From the NCBI RefSeq assembly GCF_001625195.1, contig NC_054390.1, forward strand, positions 6,669,222 through 6,733,221: 64,000 nucleotides of DNA, given 5' to 3'. Positions 32,381 to 44,058 of this stretch are shown here, piece after piece. The stretch comes from Drechmeria coniospora. Lineage: Eukaryota > Ascomycota > Sordariomycetes > Hypocreales > Ophiocordycipitaceae. Both the position numbers and the translations under genes were made by a program. The stretch's first letter is position 1. The number at the start of each line of letters is the position of its first letter. The notes below the pieces were generated by a model that searched no databases, was not told where the DNA came from, and saw nothing but the letters and a program-made list of their open reading frames with translations.

Positions 32381-34374
32381 ACTCCGTTCTCGTTGCAGCG
32401 CGCACATGCAAGCTGACAGGACATACACGTACTGAGCACGTACGACGCAGTGCTTGCAGTGCAAGTGCATGTGCCCAGGTGCACCTGACCACAGCGCCAG
32501 GCGGCCACACCAAAGGTTGACATTTCCTCAACATCGGCCACCGACACAGCCGTGCACCGGCTGCCGACGACACCCTCATGGCTCGAAATGGATGGCCCAT
32601 CCTGCGGGTTCGTCACGGCGCACGGCCGCCTGCTGACGACCGTTTTCTTCCAAGGTCCTCCGCCAACAGGATGGCACGACGTCAAGCACGCAAAGTTACG
32701 GCGATATCCTACCAAAGGAGCCCATGTTCAATGGCCAGAATATCCCTGCCCTGTCACGGAGAAGGGGTTGTCGACTATCAAGCCACCATCGACTCGGCTG
32801 ATCCTGTCGCTGTCAAGGTATTGTGCCATGTCGACCGAACCGCCGTCATTGGTGGGTTCGTCGACGTTGGCAAAGGTGGTGTTGGCAAAGGTAGCCAGGC
32901 TTGGCACCGCAGCGCCCGAAGCCATGGCCACTGCCTACGGGCCATGGTTTTCGCCACATCGAGCGGCCATTTAAGGACGAATCCCGGACCGTCGCGTTGA
33001 TGGAGACGATCCAACGGGCCATGGAATGTACCGAGGCCGGTCCGAATCGTACGAAGAGCAGCCCTCCATCGCGAGGCGATGCTATCGAAAAATTTGACAC
33101 CTTCAGTGAAATGTCTCCTCGGCCCCGACGGAAATCAGAACACCAAGAGTCAACACCGCCGCCGCCATGCGGGCATTGACGACATTGCATGGGCGGACGA
33201 GGTTGAGCACACTCGTCTCCCGCTCCATCAGCCGGAGGTGTGGAGGGAGGTGCACGGATATTATTCTTGGCATCGGGCCATGATCCATCTACTACGAGTT
33301 CGCACCTGGCGACGTCCAGGATATTCGACTTGGCCACAATGCACACCGAACTCTTCCATGCCATGGGATTTTCCCTGGAGGGTTGCAGGCCTGACAATCG
33401 GCATGGCGGTAGGCCGATGGACTTGAGCGATATTCGCTCACCGTTCCGCGGGGGTTGGTGTCGAACGTCAATTCGCCACGGTGACGCGGAGAGGTCGTTC
33501 CGGATGCTGGGTTACGTCCGAACTCGGATGCTAGATGGGGAACATGATTCGGACGAGTCGACGCACAGTTCGCGGGGAGGATGGGCGGCCGATGAAGGAG
33601 AGGAGGTTCCCGACCCCACGGGGTCGTCATCGTCACCGGCATTGCCATGGTCATCATGATCATGGACGGCTGATACTCCGTCGGAAGGAATCAAACATCT
33701 CCTTGGTCCGTCACCCATGCTTGACTGGCCGACGAACAACGACACCCTTCACCCGTCCCTGGTGACGCGTCGTGCACTGCAACGCAAGCGCCACGGCCAC
33801 GGTACAGGCGCTGCTCAAGCAGAGGGACCAGCGGCTGCCGCAATGCTAGCGTAGCGGCCACTGGGAGCGATGGGGCGATTGCTTGACAACGGAAGGTCCC
33901 GACGCGCGCGCCGGTGGCGGTGACGTCGGACGATGAAGAAAAAACGGTAGGGAAGATTACCGGGCTTCCGCGTCACTGTCTGGGGCTCGTACATGTACCC
34001 GTCCAAATATAGTGCTAAGGATGAGATACGGGCCATGGCCGCGGCTCATGGGACGCACATGATGCAACTTGGATGCAGAACCCCTCCAGCCAAGAGCGGT
34101 GGCCACGAGGCAGGCGGCCGACACTGGAGCCACCGGCAAGGGTCGTGCGTGCGGTGCAGATCTGCCATCAATCGATGGGGAGATCTGGATGCGAACGAAC
34201 AGAGGCGAGGGTGGTATGTTCGCTGCTGCTATTTTGCGAGAGAAGAAATTACTCGTTCCGTACAAGTTGACGCTCGTACGAGGAGATGGCAGTCGATTAC
34301 ATACCACAGTGCCACCGCCACCTGCGCCACCGGACTGTGTCAGCCAGGCGGCGGTGCGCCGAGGACAGGGCTCG

Positions 34375-34530
34375 TACTGTTACGGAGTATTACAAGGGGA
34401 CTACGGAGTACATGTACTTAAGTACTGTAGGGTGCGTACTAGGAAGGTAAGTACTGTACAGACTGTACAGTAAGTACTTGGTGTAAGTACTGTACGGAGT
34501 ACCTGTGCACGTACGGAGTACTTACATGTA
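34375..34530. repeat. TACGGAGTAC/GTAC-word tract
   Basis: At least four TACGGAGTA words interspersed with AAGTACTGTAC words. Confidence 0.75.
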
Positions 34531-35559
34531 CTGTTCAAGCTCTGGGCGATGAAAGTAGGCACATGAACACTGGAATTGCTCCAAACAGGTAAGCATTATT
34601 ACTGTCTGTTCCGAGTACTTGGGCACCTATCGCATGCATGTACTTACTTCGCCGAGGCCTGACGGTCACAGATCCCAGAAGCAACCGGCTAGTCCGGAAG
34701 CAGCCAATTAGCGTGAGCAGTCGACAGTGCTCGCGAGACACCTCCTGCGACGAGGTTGTTTTTAGGCACCCTGGCCGTCGCTGCTGGCCTGGTTGCGTTC
34801 GTATCCGCTGTGGGGTCGAATCGGTACGGCACTGCGCTGGCGGCTGGGTCCCTGGATCCCTGGGCCCCTGGTGGCCGGCCACGAGATCGAGGATACGAGC
34901 ACGAGTTCTAAAAAAATCCGACCTCCTCGGCCAGCCCAGCACGAGCAGGTATCCGAACGAACCTCTGAGCGAGTGCGGGTATGCCGACACATGCGTTCAC
35001 CTCTGTGCACGTACGCGGCCACGCAGCATCGCACGAGGAGGCGCGCTCGCTGTTGTCCCCCGGCCGCCGCGTGTCGTCCCATCTCTCCATCTCGCATCGC
35101 CGCTGCAGGAGTGACCAGGGACGAGGAGGGGAAATCGCGGGCAGGACAAGATCAAACGGCACGGAAACGGTCACCGTACGGGTACGTAATGGTTGCCTCT
35201 CCATACCGCGCCATGCCGGCCACGGCGAGCTGCACCCCGCGACTATGCTCGTACGTTGGGAGCAGGTACTCCGTATTAGGACGTCAAATACATGCACCTA
35301 TTCTGTACCTGTAGGTGTCGGTGCAGGTGTCGTTGTAATCATTGTAGGTGTGCATACTGTACATGCAAGCAGCCACACGACCCTCCTGACCCAGGCGGCA
35401 GGGCAGGTAGCTGGTACCTACCTGAGTGTAGGTACGAGGTACCGCGCGATAGCTGCCGTGCTGTAGGTGCTGCTGGGCAGTACCGTAGGTTCCCCCCTGC
35501 GTACCGAAAAAGGTACCAAGAACCTAGCATCGGTTGGCCTAGCTACTTCCTAGCACTCA

Positions 35560-35720
35560 GTAGGTAGGTACCTACTAGGTAACCAAGGCACGCCCAACTG
35601 CAACGCTAGCACCTACAATTCTAGCACCTACAACTCTAAGGTACTTAGTAGGTACCTAGTAGCTAGTACGATTGCCTACTCCGTCACCTACTAACAACTC
35701 GCTGTGCTTGTACCTACGCA
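35560..35720. repeat. CTAGTAGGTACCTA-type palindromic tract
   Basis: Overlapping palindromes built from TAGGTACCTA and CACCTAC words; a related tract occurs at 57,700-57,730. Confidence 0.7.
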
Positions 35721-36667
35721 CTAGGTGGGTGCTAGAGGCAGCTGCCCGGGCACGGTGTGAAACCGAAAGCCAAGCCCGCCCCCAGCGACCATCCGTCCGG
35801 GTGCGCCAGCGGCCAGGTGGGTGACGTGTGACTGGCCGCCATCATGCAACCGTCATCCACCCACCCAGGGGCAACAGAGTTGCTTCTTAGCCTCAAGCCC
35901 CGTTTCCCAAACCTCACTCTCTCACGAGCCCGACGAGTCTCACGAGCGCAGGCGGGTAGCCAGGTCGGTCTAGGCTAGGGCCTTGCTTCGGACCAGTCGG
36001 GCACGCACGACGAGGAGGGGAGTACGATGGCTCGCAACGCAACCGACGCCTTGTCGACCTGTGCTCCACCCACACACGTCCAGGGGCGGACGAACGACGG
36101 AGATTCGTGGCATCGAGTGGTCGCATTTGGCCTACTACGGTTATTCGCAGTGCTCGCAACCATGCCCTGTAGGTGCGCGGCACTTGGCAGCGCGCTGTAG
36201 CTGCGGTGCCTGTAGCTGGCTGCGGTGCCCGTAGCTGCTGCTGCACCGTATGATCATCCACACACTGTGCATGCACTGCACATGCACAGTACGTACCGCC
36301 TGCACCACCGCTGCTGAACCATTCTCGTACGGTGTCGTCGTTACCGAGCACGGAGTACCGAGTCCGGGCGCTCCTGCCTTGGCAGCCGCCTCCGCTTCCG
36401 CCCAACCGTCTTTGGCCTGCCTGCCTCTGGCCAGCCTTTGACCTGACCGGCTTCACTTCCAGCTGTGCCTTGACCGCTCTGCCTTCTTTTTCTTTCCGTC
36501 TTTCCTCCGTCCTCATCATCCATCGCATCATCCGCATCGTCCCGACCAAGTCTCGCCGATTTTCGACCTTCCGACCCTCCGTATCTCGCGCGCCCACGCC
36601 CTCGCTCGCAGCCGGCTTCTCATGGGTCATCCGCGTCATTGCCACTAAAACGTCGTCTCGACTCACC

Positions 36668-38715
36668 ATGGTCCGGACATGTCCACGGCGGGGCCTCGGT
36701 CGCCGCTTCATCGCGGCCTCGCTGCTGTTGGCCGTCTGCCCTTGGGCCGGCGCCTACGATCTCAATCCCGACTCGACCGGTATGGTCCCCTCGCACGCTT
36801 GCCCGTCCGTCCGCTCGCTCGCACGCCTGCTGACCCGGCCCCGCCGCCCGCCGTAGAGTCCATCATAAGCATCGCGAAGCAGATGGCCGCCGACCTGGTG
36901 TCCTATTACGACGGTGACAAACCCGGTCAGACGCCGGGTCTCTTGCCGAAACCATACTACTGTACGCATTTTCCGCCGTTGTCGCTGTCGTCGTTGTTAC
37001 ATCTCGTTCCTTTTATCTTGTTTGCTTTTTTTTTGGCCGTTTTTTTTTTGGCCTTGCCTGCATGCTAACACGAAACTCGCTCAGGGTGGGAGGCCGGCGC
37101 CATGATGGGATCCCTGGTCGATTACTGGTACTACACAAAGGACGAAAGCTACAACGCCCTCGTCACCCAGGCCCTCCTCTGGCAGGTCGGCGACACCAAC
37201 GACTACATGCCCCAGAACCAGACGCTCACCGAGGGCAACGACGACCAAGGCTTCTGGGCCCTCGCCGTCATGTCGGCGGCCGAGAACAACTTCCCCAACC
37301 CGCCCGCCGACAAGCCCCAGTGGCTCGCCCTCGCCCAGGCCGTCTTCAACACGCAGGCGGCGCGCTGGGACATGCAGCACTGCAACGGCGGCCTGCGCTG
37401 GCAGATCTTCGAGTGGAACAACGGCTACGACTACAAAAACTCCATCTCGCAAGCCTGCTTCTTCGCCCTCGGTGCCCGCCTCGCCCTCTACACGGGCAAC
37501 AGCTCCTACGCCGACTGGGCCGAGAAGACGTGGGAGTGGATGGTCAACGTCAACTTCATCGACAAGAACTGGTACGTCTACGACGGCGCCCACATCGGCA
37601 CCAACTGCACCGACATCGTGCCCTACCAGTTCACCTACAACGCCGGCGGCTTCATCCTCGGCGCCGCCGCCATGTACAACTTCACCCGCGACGACAGGTG
37701 GAAGGACAGGCTCGACAACCTGCTCGAAGGCAGCCGCGTCTTCTTCATGGGGCCCGACAAGAACATCATGACCGAGGTGGCCTGCGAGACGGTCGACCGC
37801 TGCAACCTCGACCAGCAGTCCTTCAAGGCCTACCTGAGCCGCTGGCTCGCGAGCATCACCAAGTGGGCCCCCCACACGTACGACTTCGTCATGCCCTACC
37901 TCCGCGCCTCGGCCGTGGCCGCCGCCAAGCAGTGCGTTGGCGGCAGCAACGGCCGCCTCTGCGGCCTCAACTGGTACACGGGCGACTTCGACAACAACAC
38001 GGGCGTCGGCCAGCAGATGGCGGCCATGGAGGTGACGCTCGCCTGCATGGTCCAGGACCGCGCCGCGCCCGTGACGGAGACGACGGGCGGCACGAGCAAG
38101 GGCGACCCCGGCGCCGGCGGCAGCGACATGGGCCGCACCCAGCCCAAGAGCGAGACGCTCCGCCCCATCACGGCCGCCGACACGGCCGGCGCCGCCATCC
38201 TCACGGCCGTCGTCATCCTCGCCACGGTCGCCGCCATCGCCTGGATCCTTCTTGACGAGACGTCGGACCAGTCGCCGTGGCAGCAGTTCAGGTCCTTCCA
38301 CAGCGCCGCCGGCGCCTCGGTGGCCGCCTTTGCCGCCGGCGGAGGCGCCGCCGCCGCTCACCGCCGGAAAAGGGACCGGGACCTCGAGGAGAAGGCGGGC
38401 GCGACCGGCAGCTCGGGTAGCGATCGAAGCGTCCAGTCCAGCGAGAGCAGCCGGGCCATGGGCGAGATGCCCGTCACCATGGGCCAGATGCAGATGCGCG
38501 GCGAGAGCGGGCCCCAGCAGCACCGGCGCGTGTCCAGCATGCCCATCGGCTGGCCCCACAACTCGTCGCTCCGGCCCAGCACGGTGAGGTCCGGCCAGCG
38601 ACCCATGTCCATGGGGCCGCTGTCGACGGCTCCGCCGGACACGACGAGGCTGTCGAACGGTTCGCTCGCCGAGATGCCGCCGGCGCCGCCGGCGCGGGCG
38701 ATGACGAGAGAGTGA
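36668..38715 (+). CDS. GH76 Dfg5/Dcw1-type cell-wall mannan enzyme with membrane tail
   Basis: Exons 36668-36779, 36857-36961, 37085-38715, about 615 residues. Signal peptide to about residue 31 (RRFIAASLLLAVCPWAGA). GH76 blocks: SIISIAKQMAADLVSYY, LPKPYYWWEAGAMMGSLVDY (formed across intron 2), the DD pair in EGNDDQGFWALA near residue 123 that corresponds to the catalytic Asp-Asp, LRWQIFEWNNGYDYKNS and YDGAHIGTNC. Dfg5/Dcw1 proteins attach GPI-anchored glycoproteins to the wall glucan. Yeast members end in a GPI signal. This one instead has a long helix at about 440-463 (AGAAILTAVVILATVAAIAW) and about 150 more residues with a basic RRKRDRDLEEK segment, so it looks like a type I membrane protein. 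Confidence 0.92.
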
Positions 38716-40446
38716 GTGAGTGAGTGAGTGATTGATTGATTGATTGGCCAAAACGGGTCGCAGGAAGCCAGTATATATAGCACATGCATATTTTCGGCGT
38801 TGGACCGGTCGGCGCCGGCTCCCGGGCACTCTTGCGGGCATTGGGAAGAATCGGATCGGAATGGCGTTGCATTGGGTAACATGTGATGGGATCATCGGTT
38901 TTTTTTTTTTTTGCCTTGGGTCAAGTCCATGCACATGAATAGATGGACGAGGGAAGCAACACTGTCGGGCAAAAGAGATGGACGCATCGGACCGTTGGTA
39001 TATTAGTTGACGACGCACAGTGCAAACAAACACCATTATTCAAACGAATGCTACTATTCAAGCGAATGCCATTCTTCCCTTGAAGCTGCGCATTGTCGCG
39101 CGACGAAACCCATCATCTGCGCAGCGATTACCGCGTCGACGGCGCTCCTCAATTCGCTCGGGAGAAATCACCAGCCTCCCCCCCCCCCTCCCCGACGCTG
39201 CCCGGGGGGACGCACCGGCTCGTGTCGCGTGCCCCCCCCGTCGAGTCGGCATCGTAGCAAGGGAAAAGGTCGGATGATGCGGCAGTCTCTGCTTGGCAGC
39301 CAAGGACAGGCACGGGCAGGACGCAGGACGCGGTGCAACCCAGGTGTCCGGGATGCTGCCGGCCAGGCGCCGGGTCGAGATCCACAATTCCGGCATCAGC
39401 GCATGACCCCACTCCGGTGACGTCCGCACTCGGGCCACATCCATTACGTACTTTTTTCAACCAAGGACCCAAATCACAGCCGGGGCGAGAACATGTACCG
39501 TACGGAGTACTTACGTACTTATTCTTACACTTACGTAATCGGGGTCAGCATGTCCTCCAAATGGCGGGAGTCCATCGTACTTACTTACACCTAAGTACTG
39601 TACTTACACCTACTGTACTTCCACCTACCGTTCACCTACAATAAGTAGTAGTTGTAATATATAATATTGTCCTCAGACCTGGTCTTTTTTTCCCACCTAT
39701 AACTAAAAGTACAAGTACTTATATTGCATTCTTTTGCGCCACACTTATGTACTTGTATGCTGCATCCTAATGCACCCTCTCTGGTGAGTCGCTGTCCACT
39801 GTACAGTACTGTACATGTTGGTTGGGGAAACCGCCAAACGGCCAGAGGGCAAGACGACGATGGACCGGCTGTTGCATAGTACCACTACCATGGCGCGACC
39901 GTCGACGACAATGTAATTTCGCCTGCAGTATACAAGTAGTTTGAGGAGTCGCGGAAGCGGAACGGCGTAGAATCAAATAGCAGATCAAGATGGCGGAAAC
40001 CAATATGTCGCTCTGCACGTGACCAGAAACGTGAGTCTCAAGTCTGAAACATACGTGTATCACGTGGCGAGGCGTCGATTCGTCGGCCGCCTGCGGGAAC
40101 TCGACACGTTCGCAATCGTGAGGTGCGACTTGGTAAGCACAGACGGCAAAACATGTTGATGCCAGCAGCCCTGCAGTGTTTTTGGCTAAGAGCTTGTTCT
40201 TCACGACCCGGAACCCACGCATGAACCATCGTCAACCCCGGTGTCGTGAAAGCAGGGTGGAAAAGCCAAGGCCGGCGGGGCTCCAGGGTAGGCACGCTAC
40301 ATGTCACAAACGAGGCTAATCTGCAGACCCTGAAGCTTGAAACGGGGACCGCCAGCACGCGGGTGCCAACTCTAAATACTTCAGGCACCGCCGCCCACGC
40401 AGACTTGTCCAGATCTCCCCGATGACAAAACGACGAGGCCGCGGCA
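38716..40446. other. Spacer between GH76 and pyrophosphatase genes
   Basis: GTGA/TTGA microsatellite just after the stop (38,712-38,745), a T-tract near 38,900, GTAC-word clusters at 39,495-39,620. No gene recognised. Confidence 0.5.
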
Positions 40447-42994
40447 ATGTCGTACAGTAGAGCCGACAGAGACGGCGACAACGGCTCCCTCCTCTCCCCC
40501 ATCGCCTACGACGACGACGCCTCTTCCCTCCACAGCCGCAGCGCCCAGGACACGGACAGCGATGACGACCAGCTGCAGAAGGCGGCCCGGAACAGCCGCG
40601 AGCTGCGGGCTCACGACCGCATCGTGCTGATGGAGGAGGAGGAGACGGATCGTCTCGTGACGAGGTCGCGGCGGCAGCAGGAGCGCGAGAAGCGGAGCCC
40701 GGTGCTGACGGTGCCGAACCCCTTCAACGTCTTCGGACGGATGCCGAGCCGGAGCCCGAGCCGCAGCCCGAGCGCGAGCCCGTCGAGGGGACCGGCCGCC
40801 GGCGGCTCGACCGAGGACATGAGGACGGCGGAGAAGCGGGCGAGCCGACGGCAGAGGCGCCGCGAGCGCCGCGAGCGGCTCTTCGACGAGGCCCGCGACG
40901 GCGAGGACGGAGGCCTCATGTACGAGCTCGAGGAGGGCGGCATGAAGGAGGGCAGCTCGACGGGCGACAGCAGCGAGGGCGGCGCCGACGCCGATCGCCG
41001 CCAGCTGCGCCTCTCGACGCAGACAAGGGGGAACGCCGGCCGGAGCTGGCGCCGCTGGGTCCTCATCCACTCGCTCCTCGCCATCGGCTTCGCCATCCTC
41101 GTCCTCGGCGCCTGGAAGATGTCGAGGAAGCACAAGGGCAGAAAGGAGCCGACGGCGTCGGCGGCCGGCCTCGTCAGCAACGGCACGGCCCTGTTCGCGC
41201 CGACGACCATCATCGTCAGCCTCGACGGCTTCCGGGCCGACTTCCTCCGCCGCGGCATCACGCCGCGGCTCAACGCCTTCGTCCGGGAGGGCGTGTCCCC
41301 CAAGTACATGCTGCCGTCGTTCCCGTCCGTCACCTTCCCGAACCACTACACGCTCGCCACCGGACTCTACCCGGAGAGCCACGGGGTGGTGGGCAACACC
41401 TTCTGGGACCCCGACCTCGCGGCCGAGTTCTACTACACCGACCCGCTCCGCAGCATGGACCCGAAGTGGTGGGCGGGCGAGCCGTTCTGGGTCACGGCCG
41501 AGCTGCAGGGCATTCGGACCGCCGTGCACATGTGGCCCGGCAGCGAGGCCCACATCATGGGCGTCGAGCCGAGCCTCCTCGACAAGTACAACGGAAAGGA
41601 GAAGCTCGAGAACAAGGTGTCGAGGGTGCTCGAGTTCCTCGACCTGCCGGGCGAGGAGGCCGAAGGCGAGTCCGCCGCCGACGAGAGCAAAGGCAAGGCC
41701 AGGCGACCGCGGCTCATCGCGGCGTACGTGCCCGACGTCGACAGCGACGGCCACAAGCACGGGCCCAACAGCACCGAGATTGGCTCGACCATCGCTCGCG
41801 TCGACGCCATGATGGACCGGCTGTTCAAGGGCCTCGACGAGCGCAACCTGACGGGCATCGTCAACGTCATCGTCGTCTCGGACCACGGCATGGCCACGAC
41901 CGACGTCTCGCGCCTGCTGCAGCTCGAGGACCTCGTCGACACGTCCAAGATTGCCCACACGGACGGCTGGCCGCTCTACGGGCTGCGGCCCAAGGACGAC
42001 GCGGACCTGCCATCGCTCCACGACGGGCTCAAGGCCAAGGCGGCGGCGAACCCCAACTTTGACGTCTACCTCCGCGACGTCGACATGCCGGAGCGCTACC
42101 ACTTCTCTCGCAACAGCCGGATCGCGCCGCTGTGGATCGTCCCCAAGACCGGCTGGGCCATCGTCACCAAGAGCGAGTTCGACGTCGAGGAGGGCAAGAG
42201 GAAGGGCCTCGTCTACCACCCGCGCGGCCTGCACGGGTACGACCACGAGCACCCGCTGATGAGGGCCATCTTCATCGCCCGCGGACCCGCGTTCCCGCAC
42301 CCGGCCAACAGCGAGATCGAGCCGTTCCGTGGGTCCAGGCTGCCCCTCCCCCCCGAGAAGCTGACCGCTGACCGAACCGATGCCGGCAGAGAACATCAAC
42401 GTCTACAATATTTTGGCCGACTCGGTCGGCATGGTGCCCCAGGCCAACAACGGAACGCTCCGGCTGCCCCTCAAGGCCGTCGGCACGCACAAGCCGGGCG
42501 AAGAGATCGAGGTGCCCGACGATCCACCGGCGGCGGCTACGGAGGCGGACACGACGACGAGTACGATTGAGTCCGTGACCGAGGTCACCATGTCGGCGAA
42601 GACGACGTCGACATCCAACGCCACGACCACGACGGCTGCTTTGCCGTCCGGTCACCCGGAGCGACCGGTGCGCCCCGAGAAGCCGGTCAACGATCGACCG
42701 ACGCTCCCCGAGAAGCCTGTCGACGACCGACCGACGCTCCCCGAGCAGGCGGTCAACGATCGACCGTCGCTCCCCGGCAAGCCGGTCAACGTGGACCGCC
42801 CCGTCGTGCCGTCGCGACCGACGTCGAATGGCACGCAAAAGGCCGACGAGGGTCAAGGCAGGAAGGGGGATGACGGTGTAGGCGCCGCCGTCGGCTCGGC
42901 CGTCGGCTCGGCCGTGGGAAAGGTGAAGAAGCTCTGGGTCTGGTTGAAGGACACGGTAGGACATGCGTGGAACAAGATGGCGGGCGGCGATTGA
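40447..42994 (+). CDS. Type II membrane nucleotide pyrophosphatase/phosphodiesterase
   Basis: Two exons, 40447-42328 and 42390-42994, about 828 residues. A cytosolic N-terminus of about 200 residues with Ser/Arg-rich SRSPSRSPSAS is followed by one membrane helix at about 201-223 (VLIHSLLAIGFAILVLGAW) and the catalytic domain: TIIVSLDGFRADF, PSVTFPNHYTLATGLYPESH (Thr nucleophile in TFPNH), PDVDSDGHKHGP and VSDHGMATTD (metal ligands). The intron joins EPF to QNINVYN, a conserved NPP block. It hydrolyses nucleotide phosphodiester/pyrophosphate bonds, as yeast Npp1/Npp2 do in phosphate scavenging. The C-terminus carries four imperfect Pro-rich repeats of about 13 residues ([EK]PVNDRPTLP) ending in a helical region. 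Confidence 0.93.
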
Positions 42995-44058
42995 GCCATG
43001 GTGCGTCGACGGGTGGATGCGTCGACGGCGACGAAGCTGCTACGTGGCTGGCAGGATAATGGCTCGCAGAGAGCCGGATTGGCTTCGGCGTTTGGCGTAG
43101 CCGGAGGGCGAGCATGCATCGCCTTCGGCCTGGTTTTTTGGCAGCACTGTCGAGACGTTGTATTAAGCCTAGATGAAACGGTAGAGAATGACTTGCTAAC
43201 GCCTAATTTCGCCCCCCATTTGTTCTCTCGATAACGGGTTTCGCCGCTGCACCGTGTTGCAGAATGCACACCAAAGCAAATAAATATTTATCAATACCGA
43301 GTATGGCATCTGGTGTTGGTGGTGTGGTCGGATGAGGCATGCGATGGATCGTCAGTAGAGATGTGATGTATACAGTACTTACAGCGAAGTAAGCACGTGC
43401 TTGAATGCTGAGTACAAGTGATTACCTAATATGTACTCCGTACGGAGTACTGTACTTGCATCGTACTGTAAGTATGTACTCCGTACTTGTAGCGGTACTT
43501 GTTTGTTCTTGGGTGCAAGTTCCTTTGCACCGCCACAACACAGAGAACGCGCGTACCTACGGGCCTGGTCCGTCGAAAGCCTAAGTACCTACTCCGTATT
43601 TACCTAGTACTTATATAGGGAACCAGGCTCGCCATCTGCTCACCAAAGAGCCTGTATATTTCAGCGGCAACCGCCTGTAACTGGACGCTAATGCGGTCTT
43701 GGTCTCCCCGTCACTACGGAGCCTCACCACCTACGGGCGGGGAATAGCAGGGTCCTTACCCTCCACTCCCGACCGCTACCCTTCCACTTTACGCCAATCA
43801 ATGCATCGGACTGCATCGGACGCGTCGTCTCCTTCGTCGCCTTTTTCAACAAACCGTCCTTCGTCACCACCTCCATCGCCCGCATCGCTGCTTCTGGATG
43901 AATGCCTCCGCCGTGAAGCAGGCAGGCGGTTAGGAACCAGTCTTTCGCTCGGCAGCAACGTCCCACGGCCATCCTTGCTCGTCGTTCTACTGCTTCGATT
44001 CGGCATGAGCGCGCTCAACGCATCCTGAATCGGTTGGCCGACACGAGGCCAAGGCCAG
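42995..44058. other. Spacer and promoter of the SNF2-RING gene
   Basis: Includes GTACTCCGTACGGAGTAC-type palindromes at 43,430-43,480. An open frame at 43,699-44,028 is low-complexity and not supported as a gene. Confidence 0.45.

Larger units (their letters stand above)
30785..36667. other. 5.9-kb gene-poor stretch rich in TACGGAGTAC-type motifs
   Basis: No gene could be supported. Dense tracts of TACGGAGTAC, GTACTTAAGTAC and TACCTAGTAGGTAC-like words lie near 32,160-32,380, 34,375-34,530 and 35,560-35,720. Between 32,550 and 33,800 overlapping open frames on both strands reflect GC bias without recognisable domains. The last part is the promoter of the GH76 gene. Confidence 0.5.

Noticed and set aside
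32552..33800. Possible gene from overlapping frames on both strands
   Set aside because: No frame gives consistent splicing, a start with a signal, or a recognisable domain; both strands are equally open.
37081..39036. Open frame of 651 codons on the minus strand over the GH76 gene
   Set aside because: It is antisense to a well-supported gene, is made of low-complexity Val/Gly/Ala/Arg and His-rich sequence, and arises from GC-rich third positions. No domain.
40381..42399. Open frame of 672 codons on the minus strand over the pyrophosphatase gene
   Set aside because: Antisense shadow of a GC-rich exon; composition is Val/Ala/Arg/Gly-biased with no family motifs.
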